A stretch of 64,000 nucleotides of DNA, taken from contig NC_051083.1 in NCBI RefSeq assembly GCF_004664715.2, forward strand, positions 96,793,161-96,857,160, read 5' to 3'. The DNA comes from Peromyscus leucopus. Its lineage: Eukaryota > Chordata > Mammalia > Rodentia > Cricetidae. Both the position numbers and the translations under genes were made by a program. Numbering within the stretch: the first letter of the stretch is position 1; every line of letters begins with the position of its first letter. Positions 45,125 through 56,354 of the stretch are shown here, piece after piece. The notes beneath the pieces were generated by a model that ran no database searches, was not told where the DNA came from, and saw nothing but the letters and a program-made list of their open reading frames with translations.

Positions 45125-45975
45125 TTTATCTAGGATTTGACTGGAATGAAGACAGTAACTTGAATTTACTTCTATTGCTAAAAGCCCCATTTCAGATATC
45201 TCTCTTCTCATGCAAATCATCAACCTGGTTTGGTTGGTAGGACCCAACAGATAACTACAAATTCAAAACTTAAAATTTGAGGGACATGGATCTTTGCTGA
45301 TTACACATCACTTTTGGTACCATAATGTCCAAAAAATGTTAGTTGTACCACCAAAATTTGGAGACCGTCTCTATTTGTGTACAAAGGAAACACTCCATGT
45401 CCCCATCCCCAACACATACTCTCAAATTGCTTTACAGTGAGTTCGAAAGGACCTGGGGGTCAGAGTAGGAGGCCTGGTTCGTATGACCATTTCTTTGATG
45501 CAGTGCACTCATGAATTTAAGGTCCTGGGATTTTACTGTGTATTCTATGAAAGTCAGATCGTAATGCTTGCTGAGGTAAACTGTTGTGGTTATTGTGGTG
45601 ATTTAATGGTGAGGTACAAAGGAGGTTTTTAATCTGAGAAATATGATACACATTCCAAGTGGTTATTAAGAGTGTATCCTTAAACCAGGGAGCTTCTAAG
45701 CAAGAGGAGCAGATAGAATTTGGGAGGAAAAAATTACATACAGATGAAATATTAAGGTTGTACAGTTTAGAGTCTTTTCCTCACTCTATATTCTTGGAGA
45801 ACAAACCACACTGGGAGTAAAGAATCTTTGGGTATCAAGAATAACACAGATTATCCCCTTTTTACACAGGGATCCAAGTCTTTCATGCTGGGTTTAGAAT
45901 CTTGTTTAAATGACATTACTATGCTTCAATTTGTCAAGTACCTAATAGGATTTTGCTGCCCCACCTACCCCTGCA
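45125..45975. other. Single-copy sequence, nothing recognised
   Basis: No repeat or exon recognised. Confidence 0.35.
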
Positions 45976-45978
45976 CGT

Positions 45979-45979
<1 letters not shown>

Positions 45980-46024
<45 letters not shown>
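45980..46024. repeat. (CA)n microsatellite
   Basis: Pure CA run. Confidence 0.96.
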
Positions 46025-46026
<2 letters not shown>

Positions 46027-46224
46027 AGTCTCTGTAATCACTGGAGAAAGAAGAAATACACACATGAAACGTTTAAATAACTATGTGAAGTGACTATATA
46101 AATAGCTTCAAGTTATAGCTGAGGTATATGTGGGGATTAGAATGAAATCAAATACTTTTTAATTACAATTGAAATCAATACCCCAGAAACCATAGCTGAA
46201 TCATTACCAGGAAAATCCAGTTAC

Positions 46225-46500
46225 GCTTCCTTTAAAAAAAAAGTATTTGGGTTTAAAATAACCCAAATAAATGCAATTTACAAATAAGATACGCTACCAT
46301 TAAGCAAATGACATTTAGATCAGTATTTTTTAGATTACTTCCATCATTATGTATAAAAAAATCAATGTGATGTAGTTACTTTTTTAACTCCAAAGTTAAT
46401 TAAAAAGATATCTGTAAAGTCATTGTAAGCAGAATCATCCTGATTTCAACCTATTAATCAAGAATGGGGGAGAGAGTGTGCATTGCATTAGAAGACAACC
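46225..46500. promoter_or_regulatory. Candidate conserved non-coding element
   Basis: AT-rich, repeat-free stretch with an inverted motif (gggtttaaaataaccc, about 46249-46264), octamer/homeodomain-like words (aataaatgcaatttac, aagttaattaaaaag) and no frame. About 1.5 kb upstream of the GC-rich promoter region. Conservation is untested. Confidence 0.3.
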
Positions 46501-46900
46501 ACCAGGTGTGTTTTAAAAGATATTTTAAACTACTACCTTATTTTTAAACAACACTTACATGGTATAGTTTTTCCTTATAAAGCCGGTGCATATCTTCACA
46601 GCCATTAATGCCATGTTTAATTTTTATTAAGCATACACTTCAGCGTATTAGAAAATTCATGGACTTTGTACTCAGATTTCAATACATATTCCTGCTCTAC
46701 TACTTTCTACTGTCTTCATATAATACTTATGTATGCATAAATATGTATTTCTATTGAAGGAAAATATTGCAAAGTCATCCTCAAGAATGGTTTGAATTAT
46801 GTAGTTTACTTAGTCTCTGTCATCCTCATCCCTGTTTTGTCGTAGGTTGGTTATTCTTTCACTGCCTGATGTTAGTCAAAATGAATCAATACACCCCCCC

Positions 46901-46916
46901 ACACACACACACACAC
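46901..46916. repeat. Short (AC)n tract
   Basis: Short AC run after a C-run. Confidence 0.85.
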
Positions 46917-47620
46917 CCCTTTCCTGCTATCTGAAGAGTTATCTCTGGTTAATCTTCCTCAGAGTACCTGGGAAAACATGAAATTCAGTCTTGGTGTTAA
47001 AATGCATTAAACATAAAAATGTGCCGTCATTGGGAAGAAATGAGTGTTGTTTCTTATGCAGTGTTGAGAAAATTAAATAAAGGGACACCGGAAATAGTTA
47101 TTGTTCATTCTGGCCATTCAGTTGTGTGAGCATACATTTATCTTTATTTTTAAAAAGTTTAAAAGTAGAGAAGAAAATTGCCTATAACGCACTACTTTAA
47201 CCTAACCATTAAAATTTTATCCTCTCCTCCTTCTGTGTTGGGGAGGCACATTTTGCATCAGTGTAGCTCAAACATACAGAGTATTGTGCAGCCTATTGTC
47301 TCTTTGCAGAGGTTTGACATAATTTATATAAGCTGCCAAAATTCTAAGAATGGTGGATTTGGGAATAGGAAGTGATGATTTGCGAAGGTAGATTTTAAAT
47401 GGCTTAGGACACCTGTCAAAAATTGAACCTTCTGGTAAAGATGAGAGAAATCACTAAAGGTTTTAGGGAAAGGACGAAGAAGGGGATCTGTGTGAAATCA
47501 ATGCACCCAACTGGAAGTAAAATGATTATTTCTTTTGCATAATGCCACCTGTTTTGAAATGTATGTTTCATGTACAGGAGACTGTTTTTCCTGTCTAAAT
47601 TGCTACCTTTCTTAATTCCA
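46917..47620. other. Single-copy sequence upstream of the promoter region
   Basis: Nothing specific recognised. Confidence 0.35.
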
Positions 47621-47623
47621 CCG

Positions 47624-47624
<1 letters not shown>

Positions 47625-47677
<53 letters not shown>
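47625..47677. repeat. (CA)n microsatellite
   Basis: Pure CA run about 400 bp upstream of the promoter elements. Confidence 0.96.
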
Positions 47678-47679
<2 letters not shown>

Positions 47680-47959
47680 CTCTTAGTTTTGTATGTAACC
47701 CGCTAGGCTGACAGGTGGTGTCCCAAATCCAAACCATTTCCTCAAGAAAGCCTGCTCCTGTAGACGGATTCCCTGGCCGGAAAATACATCTCAAAGCCTA
47801 GTGTTCTTAAGGCTGGCAAGCAAGAAAGATGCATGAAATGTCCCCTCCCCACTCCTGTCTGGTGCCTCTTTCTCGATGGCTCCACCTTCCTCTTTAGACA
47901 ATCCTGATAGTGTAGAAGTTTCCATCTCCTTTCCCCTCTCCTTCCCCCCACCCCTTTCA

Positions 47960-48130
47960 CTTTCTCCCCCCGCCCCACTAGGTCGCTTCCTGCCTGGAAA
48001 CAAAAGATTGGTCCCCGGTAGCCCACTCAGGGCGATTTTACTTTTATGCTCACCATCTGATTGGCCTAGGTACGGTGCAGAGCCCAGGTGACGTCATAGC
48101 AAAGAAGAGCTAGGGAGCGGTTGCTGAGCT
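47960..48130 (+). promoter_or_regulatory. CRE-containing, CpG-rich candidate promoter
   Basis: Within about 140 bp lie a GC box (cccccgcccc, 47966-47975), two inverted CCAAT boxes (ATTGG at 48007-48011 and 48060-48064) and a perfect palindromic cAMP-response element TGACGTCA at 48089-48096. There is no TATA box at the expected distance, so initiation would be expected downstream of the CRE, roughly 48110-48150. Base composition shifts to GC-rich with visible CpGs, unlike the rest of the window. A perfect CRE near a start site is common in cAMP- and activity-responsive genes, which suggests neuronal or endocrine expression; that is inference. Plus-strand direction is supported by the splice donor at 48364. 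A divergent minus-strand transcript cannot be excluded. Confidence 0.6.
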
Positions 48131-48363
48131 GGGGCTCTACAGCAGGCAGGCAGCTGTGGCCGCACGCAGTCTGGGGTCTTACACTGGGGACTGAAGCTTT
48201 TCCCCTCTGGGAGTGAGTGTACTGGGCGAGAGAAGAGCCGTGGGGGGAGCCGGCTGGGCCCCGGGCTGCGGCTGCAGCCGCTGGGCTGCAGCTCCCCAGC
48301 CCAACTGTCGGCGTGCTTGGAGGTACTGGAAAGGTCTTGGCAGGGTGGCTGGACCCTTGGCAG
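48120..48363 (+). other. Candidate non-coding first exon (5' UTR) with splice donor
   Basis: GC-rich sequence downstream of the CRE ends in the splice donor CAG|GTAAAT (junction 48363/48364), a close match to the mammalian consensus. I see no ATG on the plus strand in this interval, which suits a 5' UTR. The left edge is only an estimate of transcription start. I cannot match it to a known gene. The overlapping 146-residue minus-strand frame (48066-48506) is Ala/Pro/Ser-rich as expected of GC-rich antisense and is not called. Confidence 0.45.
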
Positions 48364-50800
48364 GTAAATCCCGCGACTTCTATACTGTACCGGGCTAGCT
48401 CGAGGGTGAGGAGGCTGCTAGGCAGATGTTCCTTCCTGTGTCCCCCCTCCTGCTCCTGCTGCGCCCCAGCTTTGACTCTCCTACGTGGCTCCCTTGCCCA
48501 AGCCATGGGACCCAGCGCACAGCGCTTGATGGGGTTTGCCTAAGCAGATGAGTGGGTGTGTCCGGGCTAGTCCTGAAGGACCTGGGCTTCTTCCTTTGGC
48601 CAAATCCAGGACTAGCTTACTGGGGCTTGGGCCGCCTGGGGCAAAATCCGCCCTGAAAGCTATGTCAGACTGGAAGTCTCCTACCATCTCCCCCCTCCCA
48701 ACCCCCAGCCACAGTGTTGACAGCAGCCCTCTAGAGAAGGGGAGGGGGTGTGGCCGCAGTCTGGCCAAGTCTGCATCAGGAGGACCCAACTGAAACAGCA
48801 AAGTACCAATTTTCTTAAAAAGGAGCCCTCCTTTCTTTTAAAATTTTTTTCTTTATCCCCCTCCCCTTTTCACACGGGGGGGATGGTAATGACAGGAGAA
48901 CTCTTTTTTTTTTTCCTTCTTCTTCCTTGGGGACTGAATGGATTAAATAAGGTCCTTAGAAAAGCCCGGAGTCCCCCTGTTGGCCCCTGTCTTTGTCTGG
49001 GGAGTGGGGTCATTGGGTTTACTGCGTCCTCCCTTCCCAGTCCCTGTGGCTCCCAGGAGACACTGCCCTCAGTTTGTGACCTGGCATGATGACTGGCATA
49101 CTTCTGGGTGAAGAGAACATTTTAGATTCAGGCTCTGGTATGCTTTCCCTTTCCTTAGGTGGTGGTTGAGGGCAGGTTGAGGGTTTGGGAGGTAGAGGTG
49201 GTTCTCCCAAGGAGGGAACCAGGGGCTCCATTGGGGTTGGTTTGTTTGTTTGTTTCTTGGTCCCACCTTCCAGAATCCAGTTCCAGATTATAGACTTGAG
49301 GTTTCTGGGCTGTCTGGGCGGTAGAAGCAGAGGACAGAAGGGTGAGCGGCTTGGCTTTGGGAAGCATGATGGGGGTGGTTGCAGTACTATTTTTTGAAAA
49401 AATGGCTTTCACCAGGGAAGCCCTTGGCCATGTTAGTTTTGCTCCTCCCCCAACCCCGTGGTTTTGCAGACTCAGATCCAGGCCAACTGTATGGTTGTCT
49501 GAGGTATTGGAACAGAAGGAGGTCCATTCCTGTTGGTGACGGCACTGTGGCCCTGTTCTGGGATGAGCCAGGTATAAAAGGTCAGTGTGTTTCTCACTGG
49601 GCCATTTGTAAAGTCGTAATTGGGCAGGATGTGTGATTTGGCACTCGAGCTTCCAATCAGGGGCACCTCTGGGTAAAGGGGCTCACGGTGGTAACGGAGG
49701 TAATGAATGATTAATAGGCTGGGACCTCTTTTTCTGGATCCAAATGCAACATTCCTCTGTGTCCATGCAATACACAACAGGAAAAGGGTCTGGGAGGTAT
49801 GCTGGGTTAAAGCTGACTGCTGGTAATCCAGAATCCAGCAACCTCAGGACGTGAAGAGATACCTTCTTTAAGTCTCCCAACAGACAAGTAAACATTGTGA
49901 TAAGAGTACAAGCAACGGCCACAACACCCCATGAACATTTGAACTAGCTGATCATTCCTACAGGTTGCGGCTTTTTTTTTTCCTTCCTGTTCAAAGATGG
50001 AAGTGGTGTACAGAACAGTCAAGTTTACTCTGGGTTTGGAGAAGACTGGGTCATAGATCTGATCGGTGGGAAAAATGGGGAGGGACTGCAGGATGGAAGG
50101 GGGTTACTGGCAGAGAGTCTGCTATTGTGAAGCCAAGGCTGAGCAGCAGGTCAAAAAGGATGACTAATACGGAAGAAATCAGATCTAGACATCAGACAGA
50201 ATAGGCAGGAGCTGATGGAGGAGGTAGGAGAGACCTGTAGACGATGAAGAAAGACCAGTATCTTGCTAGGAGCTCAAGAGTCCTGGTTTCCCTGGTGACA
50301 TGGTAACAGAAAAGTTTTGATAGTCAAGTCACTAGTGGCTCAGTCAAGGATTTTAAGGGGCTTCTAGCTGTTTACAGAATCAATAGCATTCCCAACTGCA
50401 TAGCCCGTTTTTTAGGAACTAGTAACTCTAACCAAAAGAATGAGAAGAAATTTGCTAAGCAGCAGTCCACCCCCCGCCCCTCCCCCCAAAAAAACCCCAG
50501 CTCTTTCCTTTTGGATAAAGGGAGGGGAAAGGGGTGAAGGCTGGAAAGGAGAGCAAGGGAGCTATAATCTGAGACTGGAATCTGACTGCTTCGATGTGGG
50601 TGAATTAGGTCTAGGTTTGAGACAAAAAAGAGAGCCTTGGGGGTGGAGGTGGGGGTGGGAGCTGGGACCCTGTGTCCAACAAGAACAGCAGAAAACCTTT
50701 ACCCTGGAAGGTAAGTGTGGCTCACAGATTAAGCCTTAGCAGAACCCCCCACCCCACCCCACCCCACCCCACCCACATCCACACCCACACCTGACAGAAG
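48364..50800 (+). other. Probable first intron or gene-proximal GC-rich sequence
   Basis: No interspersed repeats are recognised over about 2.4 kb, a clear contrast with the repeat-dense flanks. Many overlapping frames occur on both strands, none with a recognised domain. A TATAAAAG at 49573-49580 could mark a weak secondary start. Repeat depletion near a promoter is typical of gene-proximal regulatory DNA. Confidence 0.4.
50745..50775. repeat. (CCCCA)n short tandem repeat
   Basis: About five ccccca/cccca units continuing into cccac and cacac variants. G-rich on the minus strand. Confidence 0.9.
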
Positions 50801-50865
50801 CTAGGCAGTTCCCTTTGCAGGGCCAGGGTAGACTTTCCAGGCCCAATCCGCACTAAATAGCTTTG

Positions 50866-50879
50866 CCAGCAGGGGGCGG
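50866..50879 (+). promoter_or_regulatory. CTCF-type binding motif
   Basis: ccagcagggggcgg matches the CTCF core consensus CCASYAGRKGGCRS at all positions. It lies about 2.5 kb downstream of the CRE promoter. Occupancy cannot be judged from sequence. Confidence 0.7.
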
Positions 50880-51035
50880 AAAAGTAACTGGAGCGGCATG
50901 AAGGACCCAAGTCCTCCATTTCAGGTGTGAAGCCCGAGCTTCAGATCAACTAGCAGCCATACATTTACAATCTGATTTAGCAGTGCCAGAGAACTAAATG
51001 AACCTCCAGGTCAATGTGTTCCCATTTCTTCCCAG

Positions 51036-51074
51036 AAATGCGGCGCTGCCTACCGCGCTCTGCAGCACAGGGAG
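51036..51074 (+). CDS. Candidate 39-bp exon with possible initiator ATG
   Basis: A pyrimidine-rich acceptor (cccatttcttcccag, ending 51035) is followed by 39 bp containing four CpGs and then a donor gtaggt at 51075. An ATG at 51038 would give a 12-codon start (MRRCLPRSAAQG) leaving phase 1 at the donor. Such a short alternative first-coding or cassette exon is possible but unproven. The same bases (ggcgctgcctaccgcgctct) partly resemble an inverted REST/RE1 site, which would be a different explanation. I do not recognise the peptide. Confidence 0.25.
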
Positions 51075-51079
51075 GTAGG

Positions 51080-51260
51080 TACATGCATTTACTTGTGATT
51101 GCTTGAGTCACTAATACACACAGCCTAACCGGGAGTTTAATTGGAAATGTTAATCAATGCAATAGATCCGTGTCTGATTTGCACATTCGGTCAATTATCT
51201 GCACGTTGGGACAATCTGTGCTGCACCCAGGGGATGCAACGAGGGGGTAAAACGGTGCAT
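51080..51260. promoter_or_regulatory. Candidate conserved non-coding element
   Basis: Repeat-free stretch just after the candidate exon with tightly packed motif-like words: ttgcttgagtcactaata (AP-1-like), gagtttaattggaaatg, gttaatcaatgcaatag, ctgatttgcacat and ggtcaattatctgcacg. No open frame. Conservation is inferred from texture only. Confidence 0.35.
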
Positions 51261-51471
51261 CTACAGATGGGGTCGGGTGTGGGAAGCAAAATAGGGGAAG
51301 TGGACCTTGAAGACTGAGAAGAAATTAACAATTTACTGGTGGGGAAGAGTCATCTCAAACATATTTTCACAGAAAGCCTGGATCGTGGGGTGGTTGGTCC
51401 AGATGCTCCCAGAGCTGAGGGGGAGAGAAGGTTTTCTGTGAGGTAGAAGGGGGATGGATCTGGGGAAAAGA

Positions 51472-51491
51472 TTTTTTTTTTTTTTTTTTTT
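51472..51491. repeat. Poly(T) tract
   Basis: About 20 T residues. No SINE body is attached on either side. Confidence 0.9.
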
Positions 51492-52128
51492 GCACGGTGG
51501 GCAGGCTAGAAGCTGTGATAGCACAAACCTTGGAAATCAGAAATCAGGTGTTCTTTGATGAATGCATGCGGTACTTGGTGCCTGTTTCCTTGACCTTCAA
51601 GTGATGGAGTTAGACTAGGTGTTCTCTAACCTGGCGGGAACATTAGGAAATGGGGCCCTTTTATACTTGCTTGTTAAGATAGCCACTAAAGTACAACCCT
51701 CCTGCAACAAAAGAAAATAGTCTGTCTATATCATTTTCCATTTTATATGCTCCCCAGTTTAGGGAAAGCCAGTGCAAAAGAAATATCCATACATTTCATC
51801 TTTTAGTCACATGACTTCACTTTTATTTCATGTGAATGGGGAACATGCGGGAAAGGAGAAGTCCAATTCTGTATTTTCTGGGTTACCTATAACTAAGTCC
51901 CAGAAAAGCTCTGTGTGGTAGTCTTCATAGAGAGGGCACTGAGACTCACTACTATTGCAACTCCCTAATACAGTCCCAAAACAGAAAGAGATTGTGGTGC
52001 AGAAAAAGATAAGTAAAAGAGGGAGGCTGGCTTGGCAGAGGGCAGCTTCTTTTCTCTCATCTCTATCAGAGCCCTGTGAATTCTTTAGAATTCTGCACCC
52101 CAAACAGACCACTGTCTCTGACAGCACA

Positions 52129-52143
52129 ATATCGCCCCCTAGC
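52129..52143 (-). promoter_or_regulatory. Possible CTCF-type motif, minus strand
   Basis: atcgccccctagcga read antisense is tcgctagggggcgat, which fits most of the CTCF core (mismatches at the first, third and last core positions). It faces the plus-strand motif at 50866. Confidence 0.4.
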
Positions 52144-52619
52144 GACGATACTCAAAATACATTTTCTCAGCTTCCCATTGCTATCCCATGATCCAGCCTG
52201 GAGGCCAGTAATCTAAAACAGCTCTTAAGAAGCCTGGCAAGCAAAGGCACACTCCTTCAACCAATACTGAAGGAGAAACTCAGGGAGGTGCCGCTTCCTT
52301 CATAGCATTCTTCTTTGGGCCTGAAGAAGGATCCAGGAGCTTTCCCCAGAAATCTTTAACGCTGCATAAGACATTGGCCATGAATGGTTCTGGGGAAGAG
52401 AGCACAATTGTCACAACTTCCTTTGATCTCAATCCCAAGATGATAGTTTTAGTCCTCAGACGGAGATTCGGGGGAGGGGGGGCACAAAAAAGCTGAAATG
52501 CAGCAAGGAAAGAGAAGTTAGGTATGTATAAGATGTATGCATCCATACCTCCCTGGCTTCCAACAAGAGGCTGAGCTACAGGTAGAAAGCAAAGGCTGTA
52601 TAACTGCACAGTAAACTAC

Positions 52620-52910
52620 AGCTACACAACACTCACCACTCAGTACAAATTTACAACATGGCATAGACATGAGTGCTGCACACTACAAATTAGACACTTG
52701 GCATATGCATGTGCATGTAGCATGCATGGTAGAGATGCAATCATATGTAACACATTACAGAAATATAGTGCATATACAATAGCACACTGACAAGATAAAC
52801 ATACATGATGTAATATAGACACTACACTGCACATAGAATGTAATACAGCATGGTATTTGTATAACACATCATGTATACACACACACATATAACAGAGTGC
52901 AAGGAATCGC
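52620..52910. repeat. Degenerate CA/TA/GCATG-rich low-complexity tract
   Basis: About 290 bp built of words such as acaca, catatg, gcatg and acatac with no fixed period, for example gcatatgcatgtgcatgtag. Resembles a decayed alternating purine-pyrimidine microsatellite. Confidence 0.55.
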
Positions 52911-53166
52911 ACAGATATACATGACCCAGCTTTTGCTCATATACAAAATATGGTATACTCAAAATACACGCCCAGGAGGCAAGAGGAGTCATCACCTGGT
53001 GACCTCCAGTTGCTTCTGCACTGGCTCAAGCTACACAACTGGTGTGTTCAAGGCAAACTACCATGAAGTTACTGTTTGATATTCCAAATGAGAGTATGCA
53101 GGAAAACTGAAGTACACTGAACGAAAACTTAGAAACATGAGGATTTTTGGTTAGTGCAGGCTGGTG

Positions 53167-53269
<103 letters not shown>

Positions 53270-53580
53270 TCTAGCATTCTTTCCCATCCCTGCAATCAGA
53301 TGCTGTTTGCCCAGTCGTAATTAGTAATGGGCCACATCTGACCCTCTTCAGGTCTTGTCCCTTCAGGAGTTCTGACAGCTCTTATCTCTCCACCTCACCT
53401 CATCTTCTTGCAAAGTGAACTCCTGCAGAGAGGGAGGAGGTGGCATCACTCAGTGATGCAGTGAAAGTTACTAAGGGTATGCCTGTGGGAAATACACATT
53501 GATGCTAGTGGACAATTGTGGTCTAGAATCTGTACCAGAGGAAGAGACAGGTCCGGCGAATGGCACTGTCCTTTTTGCTT

Positions 53581-53710
53581 AAGAGGTAGAATTGGATTGG
53601 GGGGGGGGCTGGGGAGTGGGAGGAGGGAGGACAGTGGAATCTATGGCTGATATGTAAAATTAAATTAATTATAAAATAAAAATATTTAATAAAAAAAGAG
53701 TTAGAATTGG
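53581..53710 (+). mobile_element. Very short L1 3' UTR insertion with TSD
   Basis: Only about 100 bp of L1 3' end (53596-53695) was inserted: a G-run, 'ctggggagtgggaggaggga', 'ctgatatgtaaaattaaatt' and the A-rich end. It is flanked by a 15-bp TSD with one mismatch: aagaggtagaattgg (53581-53595) and aagagttagaattgg (53696-53710). Confidence 0.8.
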
Positions 53711-54810
53711 AGATCATGGGACTTTCCTTGGCTCTCAAAGACCTCAATTTTGCTTTCTCTTTAAATATCCATCAATCTATTTCTTTGGACTAGAACTCTA
53801 TATTTTGTTGTCCTCTAATAACTAGGTGCTAGCCTGGGTCATGCTCTGTTTGAATTAGCATAAAGTTGCTACTTTCCTTACAGGGTCAATACGGTTGTCG
53901 GGGTGGGGTACTGGGGAGAAGTACATAGAGGAGGCTCAAGTGATTGTGGGAAAATGCAGAAGGTCGAGGGGTTAATGGGACCCTGTCTCTGGCAGAAGGT
54001 ATAGCTGGATGGTAGAGTGGACTGCCTAGAATGCAAGTAAGTCACCATGGTTCTGGATTCCATCTCCAGCATGATGGGGGAAGATGTGAGAGAGGGGTAA
54101 AGAGAGAAATCCCATTTCTATCACAATTAGATATAGAAACCTCTGTGAGGCAAACAAGGTAAATTGTCATCAAAATAAATCAAATAGTATGTATCCACCT
54201 TGGGAAATCTGGCAAAAGCCATGGGAAATTTTCCTTTGGGTAAGACAGCCTGGAAGGTTCAATTAAGGTCAGAGGTTTAGAACCTCCACACGTGTGAGGC
54301 AAAAAGAAACTCAAGAGCGTTCTTGCCTAAGAGACTCTCCCTCCAGATTCCTACCCAAAGAAAGAGGTCAGTGACCAAAGGAATTGAAATGGAGGTAGAA
54401 ACTCGGAATTGAGGGATGAAAGAACTGAATAGCAGTGGGAGTTTGCTAGGCAGCTCAGATATTCTCAGTGGGCACTATCTCTGTTGACTACTGTCCACCG
54501 TACTGTGCCATCTCTGCTAAGTATGCAAATTCACTCATAATTCTGAAAGTTGTGTAGATTCTACACATGCATCCTCTTTGACTTAGCCCTCCTAACACTT
54601 GTCCAAAATGACTACAGAAGCAGATCTTTTATAGCTGAGAACAAGTGGGTAGGTCCAGAGTGGTGAGATGGCAAGCACTGTTTATTAATCTATATTTCCA
54701 TCTCTTAACTCCCACTTCAGTACGCTTTCCAAAATCCTACATAGAAATACATTTTTACATGTCTTACCTCTCTGATTAACTAGTCTTCTTCAATGATTTT
54801 CTGAAATATC
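53711..54810. other. Single-copy sequence, nothing recognised
   Basis: No repeat or exon recognised. Confidence 0.35.
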
Positions 54811-54813
54811 CCA

Positions 54814-54816
<3 letters not shown>

Positions 54817-54868
<52 letters not shown>
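54817..54868. repeat. (GT)n microsatellite
   Basis: Pure GT run. Confidence 0.96.
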
Positions 54869-54870
<2 letters not shown>

Positions 54871-56350
54871 CATATGGGGGCTAGGATGAGGGAATAGTAG
54901 CAGGTGTAGAAAGGGTTTCATCTCCCCAACATTGCTTTTCTCAACAGGCTCCCCAAAGAAAGAGCAGCCAACTGGATCCTTGCATCTTGTGGCAGCTGGT
55001 GTACACAGCACTGAGTCAGAGCTGAAGCCAACCTAGCTCCCTCTCATGAGCAACACTTACCTGTGTTGACATCCTGCAGTGGTGGCTGTGTGAGGGGAAT
55101 AGAGGATTTCAGGGCATGGAGTTAGGGATATTTGAAATCCAAATAAATATTGCCTTCTCCTCTGAGCTCATGTCCCAACAGTTAGGCCTTGGGAATAACC
55201 CTACTTTCTGGGGTGTTCAGTCTCTTATAGCTGTCCTTTGTCTCTTGGTTCCTCCATCTCGAATATTGAAATGACAGCCTTGACCTACATTTTAAGGTGG
55301 GGAGGAGAAACAACGTACGAGTCATTGCCAAGTCTTTGCAAATGTCAAGCACCATCTCAGAGCATCAGCGTAACACAGAAAATGCTTCCCATCAAGCTGT
55401 CATTTCTTTTTCTTCTTTTCTGATATCTAAGTGGCATTTAAGCCACATGTCACAAATCCTCCAATCAGTTTCTGTGGTTTTCACTGCCCCATAATCTTAA
55501 TTTTGTCTTCATATTCAAATGTATTCCCAACCCACTCTTCCTTGCTTCTGGAACTGGCAGGATCAGCTAAAATCTTGTGGAACCTTCTCTCTACCTGCCC
55601 ACCTAACCAAGGGGCAAAGGCAGACTCCCTCCGCCAAATTTCCAGCATGAGTCTGTAGCACGTATGCTTTTCTCTTGTCGTCAGTCATTCTTGAAGAGTT
55701 TCTGGAACATGTCTCTGATCCGATAAACTAGATTGTCAAGGCAGGCCTTCAGTCTTGCAGGTCTTTACAAGTGACCAATGGTTCCCCGGCAGCTTTGCAC
55801 AGTGGGCCTGTCTCCCTTCCTCTGTGCCTGCCTGGCATCTGCCCTTCTCTCTGTCTGCCTCTCAGGTGGTCACAGAAGCTTCCTCTGGTGCCTTTTCTGT
55901 CTGCCCTTCTACCCTGTACCCTGTAGCATTGCTGCCCATTTATGACTTCTTGTCCCTGAGTCTGTCTGGTTCACTGTCACGCCTTTGTCAGCTGCCTAGG
56001 CGTCTCCCCCATGGCACAAGTCAACACCCCCACCCGAAGAATTTCAACATGATAAAGAATATGCAACCCAATTCTCTTTCATTCTGAGCCTTGGGCCTAG
56101 AAGATGGCAAAACTGCATCTCAGCAGCAGGTGTTTGTGTGATGCCTTCTCATGAAAGGGAAGCAGCAGAGTTTCGGCTGTCGAATTGGAGGTATGAAATT
56201 ACAGCCTTGCTGATACTGATGTATTCACCTTTCTGGAGATGGTCTGGTCTGAGATCCTCTATAGACTCTGACTGACAGAAGGTAACCAGAACGGACGGAA
56301 ATAAGAAGTGTGCCTGGGGATCTCTTCTGGGTTTTCTGTGATGGCTTCAA
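54869..56350. other. Single-copy sequence, nothing recognised
   Basis: A 110-residue plus-strand frame (55755-56087) is Leu/Ser/Pro-rich without a recognised domain. No repeats recognised. Confidence 0.4.
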
Positions 56351-56354
56351 TAAT

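Noticed and set aside
48066..48506. 146-residue minus-strand frame in the CpG-rich region
   Set aside because: Composition is Ala/Pro/Ser-rich as expected for GC-rich DNA. It covers the CRE and the candidate 5' UTR on the other strand, and I recognise no domain.
49573..49580. TATA-box promoter (TATAAAAG)
   Set aside because: Isolated motif with no upstream elements and no clear downstream exon. It is mentioned only as a possible secondary start.
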